A DNA stretch of 64,000 bases from Mycolicibacterium thermoresistibile (GCF_900187065.1 NZ_LT906483.1:1736001-1800000); one strand, 5' to 3'; counted from the stretch's first letter, positions 7,307 through 16,735 are shown. Translations and numbers: made by a program. The notes: generated from the letters alone by a model not told the origin.

Positions 7307-9742
7307 ACCGCGCACCCGCGTCACCAGCGCGCTGAGCGCGATCCCCACCGCGAGCGACGCCAGCACACCGGCCGTCCGGTGCTCGCCGAACAGCGGATAC
7401 ACCTGGAAATGGGTGAGATACGTGTACAGCGAGGCGTCGGCCACCACACCCACCGCGGTGATCAGCGGCGCCGGGCAGCGGAGCACCGGCAGCCAGATCA
7501 GCAGCGCCAGCCCGGCGAAAACCAGCATCCCGCGGTGCGGATCATCGAAATACCCGATCAGCCCGACCGCGAGGACGGCGGTGACCAGCAGCCGCCGGCC
7601 CACGGTGGTCGCCCGGGCCGCGGCCCAGCCGGCGGCGAAGAACCAGAACGTCAGCACCGTCGACCACGCATCCGGGCTCATCTGCAAATCGAACACGTTG
7701 TAGCGCAACAACATGCCAACCGCCACGAAGGCCAGGGCGAACTCGAACGGCCGGCGGCGCTCCAGCCGGTCCAGCGCCCGAATGCGGCACAGCAGGGCCA
7801 ACCCGAGGAGGGTCCACACCAGCACCTCGATGAACCACAGCCGGCCGGCCGTCATGCTGTCGTGCGGGCCGACGAACTTCTGTACCAGCAGCAGGTTGGT
7901 GAGGTGATAGTCGTCGGTGAACAGCAGCGTCAACGCGATCCAGCACATCGACGGTATCGCGACCCAGGTCACCGTGCTGCGCAGCCGGCGGATCCGGTCG
8001 GCCCGTGACACCGGGGTCAGACAGAACCTGGCGGAGTTGTAGCCCACGACACCGAGCAGGATGTGTGCCCCGCCCCAGATCTCGAACAGTTCGGCGTGGG
8101 ACCCGACGATCAACACGATCGCCGCCGCCCGCAACGCGACACTGGTCTCCAGGGTGGCCGACCACCAGCGTCTGCGCGGGGCGGGGGAGCGTTGCAGATC
8201 GCGGATCGGGATCCGTTGCCAGTCCACCGGCAGCCGGCCCAGCACCCGCTGCAGCCGCACCGACATCGTCACGTAGGTCAGCGATGTTCCGCCCAAGTCG
8301 ATGAAACTGGCGGCCGGGTCGATGGTGTCGGCATCGAGCTGAAGCACGTCGGCGAACACGGCGCGCAGATCGCCGTCGTCGGCCGGGGCGGTGGTGTTCG
8401 GCTCGGTCGGCCGGGTCAGGCGTCGCACCGCCGGATAGTCCGGTTTCCCCGACGGCAGCATCGGCAGGTCGGCCACCACCGCGGCGTTCACCACGCCGAC
8501 CGGGACACCGGCCAGTTCGGCGGTTTTCCGGCGCACCTCACCGGCGTCGTGGTTGCCGGTCGCCGCAACCGCGAGGTGCTCGTCGTCGCCGGTGCACAGT
8601 GCGGTGACGCCGCGGTCCCGTAGCGCGGTCTCCAGCCGCTGCAGGTCGATCCGCAGCCCGTAGAGTTTGACGAACCGGCTGCGCCGGCCGATCACCTCGT
8701 AGAGCCCGTCGGCGCCGCGCCGGGCGATGTCGCCGGTGCGTAACACGTCGACCTCGGAGCCGAGAGCCAGATCCTCGGGGCGGTGGGCGTAGCCCATCAT
8801 CACGTTGGGTCCGCGGTAGACCAGTTCGCCGGCGTCGGTGAAGCCGTCCACCGGTTCGATGCCGAAGGCGCCGCCGGGAATGGCACGGCCGATCGCCTCC
8901 GGCCGATGCTCGGCGAGATCCGGTGGCAGATAAGCCATCCGGGCGGTCGCCTCGGTCGCGCCGTACATCACGAAAAACTGCCAGCCCCGCTCCCGGCCGA
9001 GCCGGGCGAAGCGACGCACGGTGGCCGGGTCGAGCCGGCCGCCGGCCTGGGTGAGGTAGCGCAGATGCGGCAGGTCCATGGCGTCGAAGCCGATGCGGTC
9101 GAGCAGATCGAAGGTGTGCGGAACCCCGGCGAACGTGGTGCCGCGGTGACGGCGGAACAACGCCCAGAACCCCGGGTCGAGCACCGAATGCTCGGTGAGG
9201 ATCAGTGTGGCGCCGCGCAGCAGGTGGCTGTGGATCACCGACAGCCCGTAGCAGTAGGACATCGGCAATGTCGTTGCCGCCCGGTCGGAATCGGTGATCT
9301 CGAGGTATTCGGCGATCGCCCGGGCATTGCTGATCAGGTTGGAATAGGACAACCGGACCAGTTTCGGGGAGCCGGTGCTGCCGGACGTGGACATCAGCAG
9401 CGCCAGGTCCGGGTGCAGACGGTGCGCCGAATCCGTTCGCAGCCGGTGGATTCCGTCGCCGTCGATGATCATGTCGGGCCGGTACGTGCGCACCATCGCG
9501 GTGTGGTCACCGCCGTCGTTCACCGGCAGCACCACATGTCCGGCGGCCAGTGCGCCCAGGTAGTGCACCAGGGTGCTGACATCGTTGCGGGTCCGCAACA
9601 GCACCAGGCCGCAATGCGATCCGAGCTCGCCGGCCACCGTGGCCACCCGGTCGGCCAGCTCGCGGTAGCCGAGCCCGGTGTCGGCGGTGCGGACGGCGGG
9701 GCGCTCACCATGTGCGTACAGCAGCCTCAGGAGCGCGTTCAC
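7184..9742 (-). CDS. Fusion: AMP-forming ligase, acyl-carrier domain and membrane acyltransferase
   Basis: An 852-residue three-part protein. Residues about 1-440 are an ANL adenylation domain: MSTSGSTGSPK (117-127), YGATEA (260-265), RTGD (335-338) and the C-terminal lysine Lys433 in SGKPDY. Residues about 455-510 are a carrier-protein domain with the phosphopantetheine serine Ser487 in DLGGTS. Residues about 530-810 form a multi-pass membrane domain like acyltransferase-3, with SHAELF at 548-553. Inferred action: activate a carboxylic acid, load it on the carrier, and acylate an acceptor at the membrane. The start is GTG 9742, preceded by AGGA; GTG 9763 and ATG 9796 are alternatives. Product unknown. 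Confidence 0.8.
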   Translation of the reverse strand: MNALLRLLYAHGERPAVRTADTGLGYRELADRVATVAGELGSHCGLVLLRTRNDVSTLVHYLGALAAGHVVLPVNDGGDHTAMVRTYRPDMIIDGDGIHRLRTDSAHRLHPDLALLMSTSGSTGSPKLVRLSYSNLISNARAIAEYLEITDSDRAATTLPMSYCYGLSVIHSHLLRGATLILTEHSVLDPGFWALFRRHRGTTFAGVPHTFDLLDRIGFDAMDLPHLRYLTQAGGRLDPATVRRFARLGRERGWQFFVMYGATEATARMAYLPPDLAEHRPEAIGRAIPGGAFGIEPVDGFTDAGELVYRGPNVMMGYAHRPEDLALGSEVDVLRTGDIARRGADGLYEVIGRRSRFVKLYGLRIDLQRLETALRDRGVTALCTGDDEHLAVAATGNHDAGEVRRKTAELAGVPVGVVNAAVVADLPMLPSGKPDYPAVRRLTRPTEPNTTAPADDGDLRAVFADVLQLDADTIDPAASFIDLGGTSLTYVTMSVRLQRVLGRLPVDWQRIPIRDLQRSPAPRRRWWSATLETSVALRAAAIVLIVGSHAELFEIWGGAHILLGVVGYNSARFCLTPVSRADRIRRLRSTVTWVAIPSMCWIALTLLFTDDYHLTNLLLVQKFVGPHDSMTAGRLWFIEVLVWTLLGLALLCRIRALDRLERRRPFEFALAFVAVGMLLRYNVFDLQMSPDAWSTVLTFWFFAAGWAAARATTVGRRLLVTAVLAVGLIGYFDDPHRGMLVFAGLALLIWLPVLRCPAPLITAVGVVADASLYTYLTHFQVYPLFGEHRTAGVLASLAVGIALSALVTRVRGSARRLPPVRDEALLRQGRGDDTVGADQAGVHHCTAPARGR

Positions 9743-9840
9743 CGGAATCCTGCTTTCAGTCACCGAACGGACCGCCCGACCATACCCGGCGTCCATCCGG
9801 GGTGCACCGCGGTGTATGACGGCCCTGCACGGGTCCGGCC

Positions 9841-9867
9841 TGTGGATGAAGTCGGGATTGTGGATGA
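9841..9867. promoter_or_regulatory. Direct repeat TGTGGATGA upstream of yraN
   Basis: TGTGGATGA occurs at 9841-9849 and again at 9859-9867, an 18-bp period, within the 174-bp divergent region between the ligase fusion and yraN. The complement TCATCCACA is one base from the DnaA box TTATCCACA. It could be a DnaA-binding or other operator pair controlling yraN-comM-dprA. This is sequence resemblance only. Confidence 0.25.
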
Positions 9868-9916
9868 CCGGGTGAGGCCGCCGTGTTTCGTCGGTCCCGG
9901 CGCGCAGTGTGGCGGC

Positions 9917-10288
9917 ATGGCAACGATGAGTCGCGCCGAGATCGGGGCGCTGGGGGAGCAACTGGCGGTCGGGTATCTGGAATCGCGCGGGATGGAAGTG
10001 CTGGACCGGAACTGGCGCTGCCGCCATGGCGAACTGGACGTCGTGGCCGCCGACCGGGCGGCCCGCACCGTGGTGTTCGTCGAGGTCAAGACCCGCACCG
10101 GCGACGGGTTCGGCACCGCGGCCGAAGCGGTGACCACGGCCAAGGTGCGGCGGCTGCGGCGGCTGGCCGGCCTCTGGCTGACCGTCCACGGCGGCGGTTG
10201 GGCCGGCATCCGCATCGACGTCATCGGCGTGCGGCTCGACCGGTCCGGGCAACTGCGCGGCCTCGACCACTTCCAGGGGGTGGGCTGA
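9917..10288 (+). CDS. YraN family (UPF0102) nuclease-like protein
   Basis: A small cytosolic protein of 123 residues with the PD-(D/E)xK nuclease-like core: E-x-L-D in HGELDVVAAD and the VFVEVKTRTG strand, preceded by GEQLAVGYLESRGMEVLDRNWRC. The family is associated with DNA uptake or processing, but its biochemical role is not settled. It corresponds to Rv2898c. ATG 9917 is used; ATG 9926 is an in-frame alternative. Its TGA overlaps the comM start (ATG 10288) by one base, so translation is probably coupled. Confidence 0.9.
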   Translation: MATMSRAEIGALGEQLAVGYLESRGMEVLDRNWRCRHGELDVVAADRAARTVVFVEVKTRTGDGFGTAAEAVTTAKVRRLRRLAGLWLTVHGGGWAGIRIDVIGVRLDRSGQLRGLDHFQGVG

Positions 10289-11799
10289 TGGCGTTGGGGC
10301 GGGCGTTCTCGGTGGCGGTGCGCGGGCTGTCCGGTGACATCGTCGAAATCGAGGCCGACATCTCCGGCGGGCTGCCCGGGGTGCATCTGGTCGGGTTGCC
10401 CGACACCGCACTGCAGGAATCCCGCGACCGGGTCCGTGCGGCCATCACCAACTGCGGCAACGACTGGCCGGCCACCCGGCTGACATTGGCGCTGTCGCCG
10501 GCGACGTTGCCGAAGATGGGCTCGGTCTACGACATCGCGCTGGCGGCCGCGGTGTTGGCGGCCCAGGGGCCGGATCCCCGGCCCCGGCTCGAGAAGACCG
10601 TGCTGCTGGGTGAACTCGCGCTCGACGGCCGGGTCCGCCCGGTCAAGGGCGTGCTGCCGGCGGTACTGGCCGCCAAGCGGGAGGGCTGGCCGGCGGTGGT
10701 GGTGCCGATCGGAAATCTGGCCGAGGCGAGCCTGATCGAGGGCATCGACGTGTGGGGCGTCGCCACCCTCACCGAGCTGCAGGCCTGGCTGGCCGGCAAG
10801 GGCGGTCTGGCGGGGCGGATCACCGCGTCGGCATCGGCCCCGGAACCGGTCGCCGACCTGGCCGATGTGGTCGGACAGACCCAGGCCCGCTACGCGGTGG
10901 AGGTGGCCGCCGCCGGCGCCCACCATCTGATGCTCACAGGGCCGCCGGGCATCGGGAAAACCATGTTGGCGCAACGCCTTCCGGGACTCCTGCCGCCGCT
11001 GTCCGAGGAGGAGGCGCTGGAGGTCACCGCCATTCATTCGGTCGCCGGGCTGCTGTCGGACACCACCCCGTTGATCACCCGGCCGCCGTTCGTGGCGCCA
11101 CACCACACCTCGAGCGTCGCCGCGCTGGTGGGCGGCGGATCGGGGTTGGCCCGCCCGGGGGCGGTCAGCCGCGCTCACCGCGGGGTGCTGTTCCTCGACG
11201 AATGCGCCGAGATCGGGGCCCGTGCCCTGGAGGCGTTGCGAACACCTCTGGAGGACGGGGAGATCCGGTTGGCCCGGCGGGACGGGGTGGTCCGGTATCC
11301 GGCGCGCTTTCAACTGGTGCTGGCGGCCAACCCGTGTCCGTGTGCCCCGGCCAATCCGCGGGACTGCACCTGCCCGGCCCTGGTCAAACGCCGCTACCTG
11401 GGCAAGCTCTCGGGACCGTTGCTGGACCGGGTCGACCTGCGGGTGGAGTTGCACCCGGTTCCCGCCGGTGTCTACACCACCGAGGAGGGTGAAGACACCG
11501 CCCGGGTGCGCGAGCGCGTCGCCGCGGCGCGGCGGGCCGCCGAACACCGGTGGCGGCCGTACGGGATCAGAACCAACGCCGAGATCAGCGGGGCGTTGCT
11601 GCGGCGCGATTTCCGCCTGGGCAAGCAGGTGATGGACTCTCTGACCCGCGCGCTGGACCGGGGACTGCTCAGCATCCGCGGGTTCGACCGGTGTCTGCGG
11701 GTCGCCTGGACCCTGGCCGATCTGAACGGACGCGCATCACCTGATCGCGACGACGTGTCGACCGCATTGACATTCCGACAGAGCGGAGGAATCCGATGA
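10288..11799 (+). CDS. comM: YifB/ComM family magnesium-chelatase-like AAA+ ATPase
   Basis: In naturally competent bacteria ComM is a helicase that promotes branch migration during integration of foreign DNA. The 503-residue protein has an N-terminal Lon-protease-like fold (SGGLPGVHLVGLPDTALQE), a AAA+ core with Walker A GPPGIGKT (218-225), Walker B VLFLDEC, and a cysteine-rich block NPCPCAPANPRDCTCP, then a C-terminal lid domain. It has the same length as M. tuberculosis Rv2897c. It overlaps yraN by one base and dprA by four, forming a yraN-comM-dprA operon. Confidence 0.95.
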   Translation: MALGRAFSVAVRGLSGDIVEIEADISGGLPGVHLVGLPDTALQESRDRVRAAITNCGNDWPATRLTLALSPATLPKMGSVYDIALAAAVLAAQGPDPRPRLEKTVLLGELALDGRVRPVKGVLPAVLAAKREGWPAVVVPIGNLAEASLIEGIDVWGVATLTELQAWLAGKGGLAGRITASASAPEPVADLADVVGQTQARYAVEVAAAGAHHLMLTGPPGIGKTMLAQRLPGLLPPLSEEEALEVTAIHSVAGLLSDTTPLITRPPFVAPHHTSSVAALVGGGSGLARPGAVSRAHRGVLFLDECAEIGARALEALRTPLEDGEIRLARRDGVVRYPARFQLVLAANPCPCAPANPRDCTCPALVKRRYLGKLSGPLLDRVDLRVELHPVPAGVYTTEEGEDTARVRERVAAARRAAEHRWRPYGIRTNAEISGALLRRDFRLGKQVMDSLTRALDRGLLSIRGFDRCLRVAWTLADLNGRASPDRDDVSTALTFRQSGGIR

Positions 11800-12923
11800 C
11801 CGATCAGACCGCCCGGGCCTGGGCCTATCTGGCGCGGGTCGCCGAACCGCCGTGCCCGGCCGTCGCCGGTCTCGTCGACCGGGTGGGGCCCGTCGACGCC
11901 GCCGAATTGATCCGGCGCGGCGACGTGGACGACCGGTTGGCCAAGCGCACCGAGGCGCGACGTGACTGGGATTGTGCGGCAACCGATCTGGAACTGATGG
12001 CGCGACTCGGTGGTCGCCTGGTGACGGCGGCCGACCCGGACTGGCCGGTACTGGCGTTCACCGCCTTCGGCGGTGCGGACCGGAGCCACCGACCGGACGG
12101 CCACCCGCCGCTGGCGCTGTGGGTGATCGGCGAACTCACCCTGGACGCGGTCGCCGGCCGGTCGGCGGCGATCGTCGGCACCCGCGCGGCCAGCAGCTAC
12201 GGCGAACACGTCGCAGCCGACCTCGCCACCGGGCTGGCGGCCCGGGATGTCGCGGTGATCTCCGGCGGCGCGTACGGCATCGACGGCGTGGCCCACCGGG
12301 CGGCGCTGGCCGCCGAGGGGCTCACCGTGGCGGTGCTGGCCGGCGGGGTCGATGTCAGATATCCGGCCGGACACGCCGGGCTGCTGCAGCGCATCGCCGA
12401 GCACGGGCTGTTGATCAGCGAATACCCGCCCGGAACCCGGCCGTCGCGCCGGCGCTTTCTGACCCGCAACCGGCTGGTCGCCGCGCTGTCCGGGGCGACC
12501 GTGGTCGTCGAGGCGGGCATCCGCAGCGGCGCCGCGAACACCGCCGCCTGGGCCGAGACGCTGGGCCGGCCGGTCGGCGCGGTGCCCGGCCCGGTCACCT
12601 CCGCCACCTCCGTCGGCTGCCATGTGCTGCTGCGGGAGCGGGCGGCCACCGTCATCACCCGCGCCGAGGAGGTGGTGGAACTGGTCGGCCGGTGCGGTGA
12701 ACTCGCCCCGGACCTGCCCCGCCCGTCCTCGCCGTTGGACGATCTGACCGACGCCGAACTGCTGGTCTACGAGGCGTTACCGGCGCGTGCCGCCCGCACC
12801 GTCGATCAGATCGCGGTGGCCTGCGGGATGCCGCCGCAGGAGGTGCTGGCGCCGCTGTCGATGCTGGAACTGGCCGGGTTGGTGGTGCGGCGGGACGGCC
12901 GCTGGCAGCTCGCCAGGCGGTGA
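11796..12923 (+). CDS. dprA: DNA-processing protein DprA
   Basis: Binds single-stranded DNA and helps load RecA during transformation and recombination. In this 375-residue protein the Rossmann-like core is clear: AIVGTRAAS, VISGGAYGIDGVAHRAAL, VLAGGVDVRYPAGH, ISEYPPGTRPSRRRFLTRNR and VVEAGIRSGAANTAAWA. A C-terminal winged-helix domain (about 310-375, LTDAELLVYEALPARA...) follows. It starts at ATG 11796 within the ATGA overlap with comM. It corresponds to Rv2896c. Confidence 0.95.
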   Translation: MTDQTARAWAYLARVAEPPCPAVAGLVDRVGPVDAAELIRRGDVDDRLAKRTEARRDWDCAATDLELMARLGGRLVTAADPDWPVLAFTAFGGADRSHRPDGHPPLALWVIGELTLDAVAGRSAAIVGTRAASSYGEHVAADLATGLAARDVAVISGGAYGIDGVAHRAALAAEGLTVAVLAGGVDVRYPAGHAGLLQRIAEHGLLISEYPPGTRPSRRRFLTRNRLVAALSGATVVVEAGIRSGAANTAAWAETLGRPVGAVPGPVTSATSVGCHVLLRERAATVITRAEEVVELVGRCGELAPDLPRPSSPLDDLTDAELLVYEALPARAARTVDQIAVACGMPPQEVLAPLSMLELAGLVVRRDGRWQLARR

Positions 12924-12966
12924 CGGCGGTGGCGGCGGTGGCGACCTGCGGGAATGATGCCGCTCG

Positions 12967-12972
12967 TATAGT
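12967..12972 (+). promoter_or_regulatory. Possible -10 element of the viuB gene
   Basis: TATAGT fits the mycobacterial -10 pattern TANNNT and lies about 30 nt before the viuB start. No convincing -35 is seen, and no IdeR-type TTAGG repeat was found nearby, so iron regulation cannot be claimed. Confidence 0.3.
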
Positions 12973-13002
12973 CGGGGTGTTGGTCGACACACGGGAGGCG
13001 AT

Positions 13003-13869
13003 GTGGCGGGACGTCCGGTACACACCTTTGAGGTGGTGCGCACCGAAGAGGTGTCACCACATATCGTGCGCGTGGTGCTGGGCGGACGGGGGTTCGACAC
13101 GTTCACCCCGAACGAGTTCACCGACGCCTACGTCAAGATCATCTTCGTCCGCGACAACATCGACGTCGCCGCGCTGCCACAGCCGTTGACGCAGGACAGC
13201 TTCAAATCGCTGCCACCCGAACAACAGCCGCCCATCCGCACCTACACCGTGCGCCGGGTGGACCGGGACCGCCGGGAGATCTGGATCGACATCGTCATCC
13301 ACGGTGAGGAACACGGTGTCGCCGGACCCTGGGTGCAGGCCGCGCAGCCCGGCGATCCCGTCTATCTGATGGGCCCGAGTGGCGCCTACGCACCCAGGCC
13401 GGACGCGGACTGGCATCTGTTCGCCGGTGACGAATCGGCGCTCCCCGCGATCAGCGCATCGCTGGAAGCCCTTCCGCCCGACGCCGTCGGCTACGCCTTC
13501 ATCGAGATCAGCGGCCCGGAGGATGAAATCCCGCTGGCCGCACCGGAAGGCGTGGAGGTGCGGTGGATCTACCGCGGCGGCCGGGCCGATCTGGTGCCCG
13601 ACGACCAGGCCGGTGACAACGCCCCGCTGATCGCCGCGGTCAAGGAATCCCCGTGGCTGCCCGGGCAGGTGCACGTCTTCATCCACGGTGAGGCCCAGGC
13701 GGTCATGCACAACCTGCGGCCCTATATCCGCAAGGAACGCGGGGTCCCGGCCGAATGGGCGTCGATCTCCGGGTACTGGCGGCGCGGCCGCACCGAGGAG
13801 ACCTTCCGGCAGTGGAAGCGGGAACTGGCCGAAGCCGAAGCCGCCGCCGCCACCGAAGTCGTCGGCTAG
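13003..13869 (+). CDS. viuB: Siderophore-interacting FAD-binding protein
   Basis: Predicted flavin reductase that releases iron from ferric siderophores in the cytosol. The 288-residue protein has an N-terminal FAD-binding barrel with the R-x-Y-[ST] motif in [10 protein letters not shown], then [23 protein letters not shown] and the C-terminal NAD(P)-binding domain with [18 protein letters not shown] and [10 protein letters not shown]. It starts at GTG 13003 with GGGAGG 4 nt upstream. It corresponds to Rv2895c. Alternative: a related siderophore-interacting reductase with a different ferric substrate. Confidence 0.92.
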   Translation: MAGRPVHTFEVVRTEEVSPHIVRVVLGGRGFDTFTPNEFTDAYVKIIFVRDNIDVAALPQPLTQDSFKSLPPEQQPPIRTYTVRRVDRDRREIWIDIVIHGEEHGVAGPWVQAAQPGDPVYLMGPSGAYAPRPDADWHLFAGDESALPAISASLEALPPDAVGYAFIEISGPEDEIPLAAPEGVEVRWIYRGGRADLVPDDQAGDNAPLIAAVKESPWLPGQVHVFIHGEAQAVMHNLRPYIRKERGVPAEWASISGYWRRGRTEETFRQWKRELAEAEAAAATEVVG

Positions 13870-13885
13870 CCGGAAGCGCACCGTC

Positions 13886-15046
13886 ATGGCGTTCGGCGAC
13901 TACCAACTCGAGATCTACCTGCAGGGCCTGTCCGGGGTGGTGCCATCGCTGCCGATGGCATTCGCCGAACTGGAGGCCCGGGCGCGGGCCGCGATGTCGC
14001 CGTCGGTGTGGTCGTATGTCGCCGGGGGCGCCGGTGACGAACGCACCCAACGAATCAACGTCAGCGCTTTCGACAACTGGGGGCTGATCCCGCGGATGCT
14101 CGTCGGCGCCACCGAACGCGACCTGTCGGTGAACCTCTTCGGCCTCACGTTGCCCTCACCGATCTTCATGGCGCCGATCGGCGTGCTCGGCATCTGTGCC
14201 CAGGACCACCACGGCGATCTGGCCTGCGCCCGCGCCGCCGCCCGCACCGGCGTGCCGCTCGTGGTGTCGACACTCACCCAGGATCCGTTGGAGGACATCG
14301 CCGCCGAATTCGGCGACACTCCCGGGTTCTTCCAGCTCTACACCCCCAACGACCGCGACCTGGCCGCGAGCCTGGTGCGGCGCGCCGAGAAGGCCGGCTA
14401 CAAGGGCATCATCGTCACCCTCGACACCTGGATCCCCGGCTGGCGGCCCCGGGACCTGTCCACCTCGAATTTCCCTCAGCTGCGCGGATATTCACTGGCC
14501 AACTACACCAGCGACCCGGTCTTCTCGGCCGGTCTGCAACAGCCGCCCGAACAGAACCCGCAAGCGGTGGTGACGCGCTGGGTGCAGCTCTTCGGCAATT
14601 CGCTGACCTGGGACGACCTGCCGTGGCTGCGATCGCTGACCACACTGCCGCTGATCCTCAAGGGGATCTGTCACCCCGACGATGTGCGGCGGGCCAAGGA
14701 CGCCGGGGTGGACGGCATCTACTGCTCCAACCACGGTGGACGCCAAGCCAACGGCGGGTTGCCGGCGATCGACTGCCTGCCTGACGTGGTGGCGGCCGCC
14801 GACGGGATGCCGGTGCTGTTCGACTCGGGCATCCGCAGCGGCGCCGACATCGTCAAGGCACTGGCGTTGGGCGCCACCGCCGTCGGCATCGGCCGGCCCT
14901 ATCCCTACGGGCTCGCGCTCGGCGGCGAGGACGGCGTCGTGCATGTGCTGCGCTCACTGCTGGCCGAAGCGGATCTGATCATGGCCGTCGACGGATACCC
15001 GACCCTGGCGGATCTCACTCCGGACGCGTTGCGGCGCGTCACCTGA
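13886..15046 (+). CDS. FMN-dependent alpha-hydroxy-acid oxidase, lactate 2-monooxygenase type
   Basis: Oxidises a 2-hydroxy acid, probably L-lactate, on FMN. The 386-residue protein follows the M. smegmatis lactate monooxygenase pattern from end to end: YVAGGAGDE (Tyr44), [11 protein letters not shown] (Tyr152), [13 protein letters not shown] (Asp180, Arg187), LILKGI (Lys259) and the signature [11 protein letters not shown] (His283, Arg286). In the classic enzyme pyruvate is held and decarboxylated to acetate, CO2 and water. Here that is inferred from similarity. ATG 13886 is 17 nt after the viuB stop, but no strong ribosome binding site is seen. Confidence 0.88.
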   Translation: MAFGDYQLEIYLQGLSGVVPSLPMAFAELEARARAAMSPSVWSYVAGGAGDERTQRINVSAFDNWGLIPRMLVGATERDLSVNLFGLTLPSPIFMAPIGVLGICAQDHHGDLACARAAARTGVPLVVSTLTQDPLEDIAAEFGDTPGFFQLYTPNDRDLAASLVRRAEKAGYKGIIVTLDTWIPGWRPRDLSTSNFPQLRGYSLANYTSDPVFSAGLQQPPEQNPQAVVTRWVQLFGNSLTWDDLPWLRSLTTLPLILKGICHPDDVRRAKDAGVDGIYCSNHGGRQANGGLPAIDCLPDVVAAADGMPVLFDSGIRSGADIVKALALGATAVGIGRPYPYGLALGGEDGVVHVLRSLLAEADLIMAVDGYPTLADLTPDALRRVT

Positions 15047-15072
15047 CGCCGGCGCCGCAGGTCTGCCACGGT

Positions 15073-15981
15073 ATGTCCGTGGACACCGTTCTCGATGAGT
15101 TCGCCGACTACCTGGCGCTGCAACGTGGCCGGTCACCCCACACCTGCCGGGCCTACCTCGGCGACCTGCGTTCCCTGTTCGACTTCGTCGAGCAGCGCAG
15201 CCCCGGTTCGGGGCTGGGCGGGCTGAGCCTGCCGGTGCTGCGGGCCTGGCTCGCCGCGCAGGCCGCCGACGGTTCGGCGCGCACCACGCTGGCGCGGCGG
15301 ACCTCGGCGGTCAAGACGTTCACCGCGTGGGCGGTGCGGCAAGGCCTGCTGTCCACCGACCCGGCGCTGCGCCTGCAGGTGCCCAAGGCGCGTCGCACGC
15401 TGCCCGCGGTGCTGCGCCGCGATCAGGCTCTGGCCGCCATGGCTGCCGCGGATTCCGGTGCGCAACAAAAAGATCCGATCGCGCTGCGGGACCGGTTGAT
15501 CGTCGAGATGCTGTACGCCACCGGGATCCGGGTCAGCGAACTGTGTGGGCTCGACATCGACGACGTCGACACCGACCGCCACCTGGCCCGGGTGCTCGGC
15601 AAGGGCGGAAGGCAACGCACCGTGCCGTTCGGTGAACCGGCCCGAGGAGCGCTCACCGACTGGCTCACCGACGGCCGCCCTGCGCTGGCCACCGCCGAAT
15701 CCGGGCCGGCGCTGCTGCTCGGGGTCCGCGGTCGGCGTCTCGACCCCCGGCAGGCCCGCACCGTCGTGCATCAGACCGTCGCCGCGGTCGCCGGAGCACC
15801 CGACATCGGCCCGCACGGGCTGCGTCACAGCGCTGCGACCCATCTGCTCGAGGGCGGCGCCGACCTGCGCATCGTGCAGGAGCTGCTGGGCCATACCTCG
15901 CTGGCGACCACCCAGCTCTACACCCACGTCACCGTCGAACGGCTGCGCGCCGTGCACGATCAGGCCCATCCGCGCGCCTGA
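15073..15981 (+). CDS. xerC: Tyrosine recombinase XerC
   Basis: Site-specific recombinase acting with XerD at the chromosome dif site to resolve dimers. The 302-residue protein has a SAM-like N-terminal core-binding domain and a catalytic domain with all expected residues: Arg153 (ATGIRVSEL), Lys177 (GKGGRQR), His248 and Arg251 ([10 protein letters not shown]), His274 (LLGHTS) and Tyr283 (TQLYTHV). The position between viuB and rpsB matches Rv2894c. Being in conserved backbone with no attachment-site signs, it is the housekeeping enzyme, not a phage integrase. Confidence 0.95.
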   Translation: MSVDTVLDEFADYLALQRGRSPHTCRAYLGDLRSLFDFVEQRSPGSGLGGLSLPVLRAWLAAQAADGSARTTLARRTSAVKTFTAWAVRQGLLSTDPALRLQVPKARRTLPAVLRRDQALAAMAAADSGAQQKDPIALRDRLIVEMLYATGIRVSELCGLDIDDVDTDRHLARVLGKGGRQRTVPFGEPARGALTDWLTDGRPALATAESGPALLLGVRGRRLDPRQARTVVHQTVAAVAGAPDIGPHGLRHSAATHLLEGGADLRIVQELLGHTSLATTQLYTHVTVERLRAVHDQAHPRA

Positions 15982-15999
15982 CCGGGAAGCGGCCGCGCC

Positions 16000-16039
16000 G
16001 GATGTGCTTCGGCTGCGCCGGGTGTGCTTCGGCCGCGCC
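16000..16039. repeat. 20-bp tandem repeat after xerC, two copies
   Basis: Two adjacent 20-bp units of the form G(G)(A/G)TGTGCTTCGGC(T/C)GCGCC occupy 16000-16019 and 16020-16039. A partial third copy (GAGTGTGTGA) follows and a partial one precedes. They begin 19 nt after the xerC stop, between two convergent genes. Confidence 0.75.
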
Positions 16040-16086
16040 GAGTGTGTGATGTCGGTGGGAAAAACGCCGGAAGTCAACAGCAGCGG

Positions 16087-16166
16087 CACTTTCGCCACCG
16101 CCATTGCACGCTCGCCACCGCCATTGCACTTTCGCCACCGCCATTGCACGCTCGCCACCGCTACCG
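16087..16166. repeat. 20-bp tandem repeat, four copies, before the M23 peptidase 3' end
   Basis: Four 20-bp units run from 16087. Units 1 and 3 are CACTTTCGCCACCGCCATTG, unit 2 has CACGC in place of CACTT, and unit 4 is a degenerate version of unit 2. A fifth fragment (CATGCTCG) follows. The alternating TT/GC pattern suggests a 40-bp duplication of two related units. No gene covers it; the minus-strand peptidase ends at 16181. Confidence 0.85.
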
Positions 16167-16180
16167 CATGCTCGAATCCC

Positions 16181-16735
16181 TCACGAGGCACCGGAGCCGG
16201 CGCCGCCGACCGGTTTGAGCCGGATCGGTGTCTCCGCCAGCAGACCGAGCGGATCGACGTAATCGGCGCGGGCGGCCGGCCCCCACATCGCACCCCAGTG
16301 CAGGCAGGCCGGGGCGCGGCAACCGGCGTGCCCGGCCTGCACCGCGCCGAGTACCGTGCCGGCGCCCACCCGCTCACCGGCCCGCACGGCCGGCAGCACC
16401 GGTTCATAACTGGTGCGCAGGCCACCCGCGTGGGCCACCGACACCACCGGCCGCCCCGCCAACCGCCCGGCGAACACCACCGTGCCCGCCGCCGCGGCGT
16501 GCACCTGCTGGCCGGGTGCGGCGGCCAGGTCCAGCCCGCGGTGGCCCCGCTGCCAGTCGGGGTCGGGTGCGTCGAAGAACCGCACCACCGCGGGCCGCGG
16601 TCGCAGCGGCCAGTCCAGGCGGCCGGCGCCAAGGCCGGGACCACTGCCGGGATCGGCGGACAGCGGCGCGGGGGTGAGCAGCGCCGACGCCGCCGCCAGG
16701 GCGAGACCGCCCGCCAGAACCGCGAACCGGCGCAT
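16181..16735 (-). CDS. Secreted M23-family (LytM-like) peptidase
   Basis: Predicted exported cell-wall endopeptidase or inactive LytM-type regulator. The 184-residue product begins with a signal peptide ([20 protein letters not shown]), probably cut near residue 27. The M23 domain shows the zinc ligands His65 and Asp69 in HRGLDL. The usual H-x-H motif reads C-L-H (Cys144-His146), so the first histidine is replaced by cysteine. It corresponds in place and orientation to Rv2891, divergent from rpsB. Whether the Cys variant is active is unclear. Confidence 0.85.
   Translation of the reverse strand: MRRFAVLAGGLALAAASALLTPAPLSADPGSGPGLGAGRLDWPLRPRPAVVRFFDAPDPDWQRGHRGLDLAAAPGQQVHAAAAGTVVFAGRLAGRPVVSVAHAGGLRTSYEPVLPAVRAGERVGAGTVLGAVQAGHAGCRAPACLHWGAMWGPAARADYVDPLGLLAETPIRLKPVGGAGSGAS

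Noticed and set aside
9743..10411. Upstream extension of the minus-strand ligase fusion to 10411
   Set aside because: It would run antisense across yraN and the start of comM and has no family similarity. GTG 9742 has a ribosome binding site.
15073..15981. Phage or island integrase
   Set aside because: The gene is in conserved order between viuB and rpsB and looks like housekeeping XerC. No attachment-site duplication is seen.
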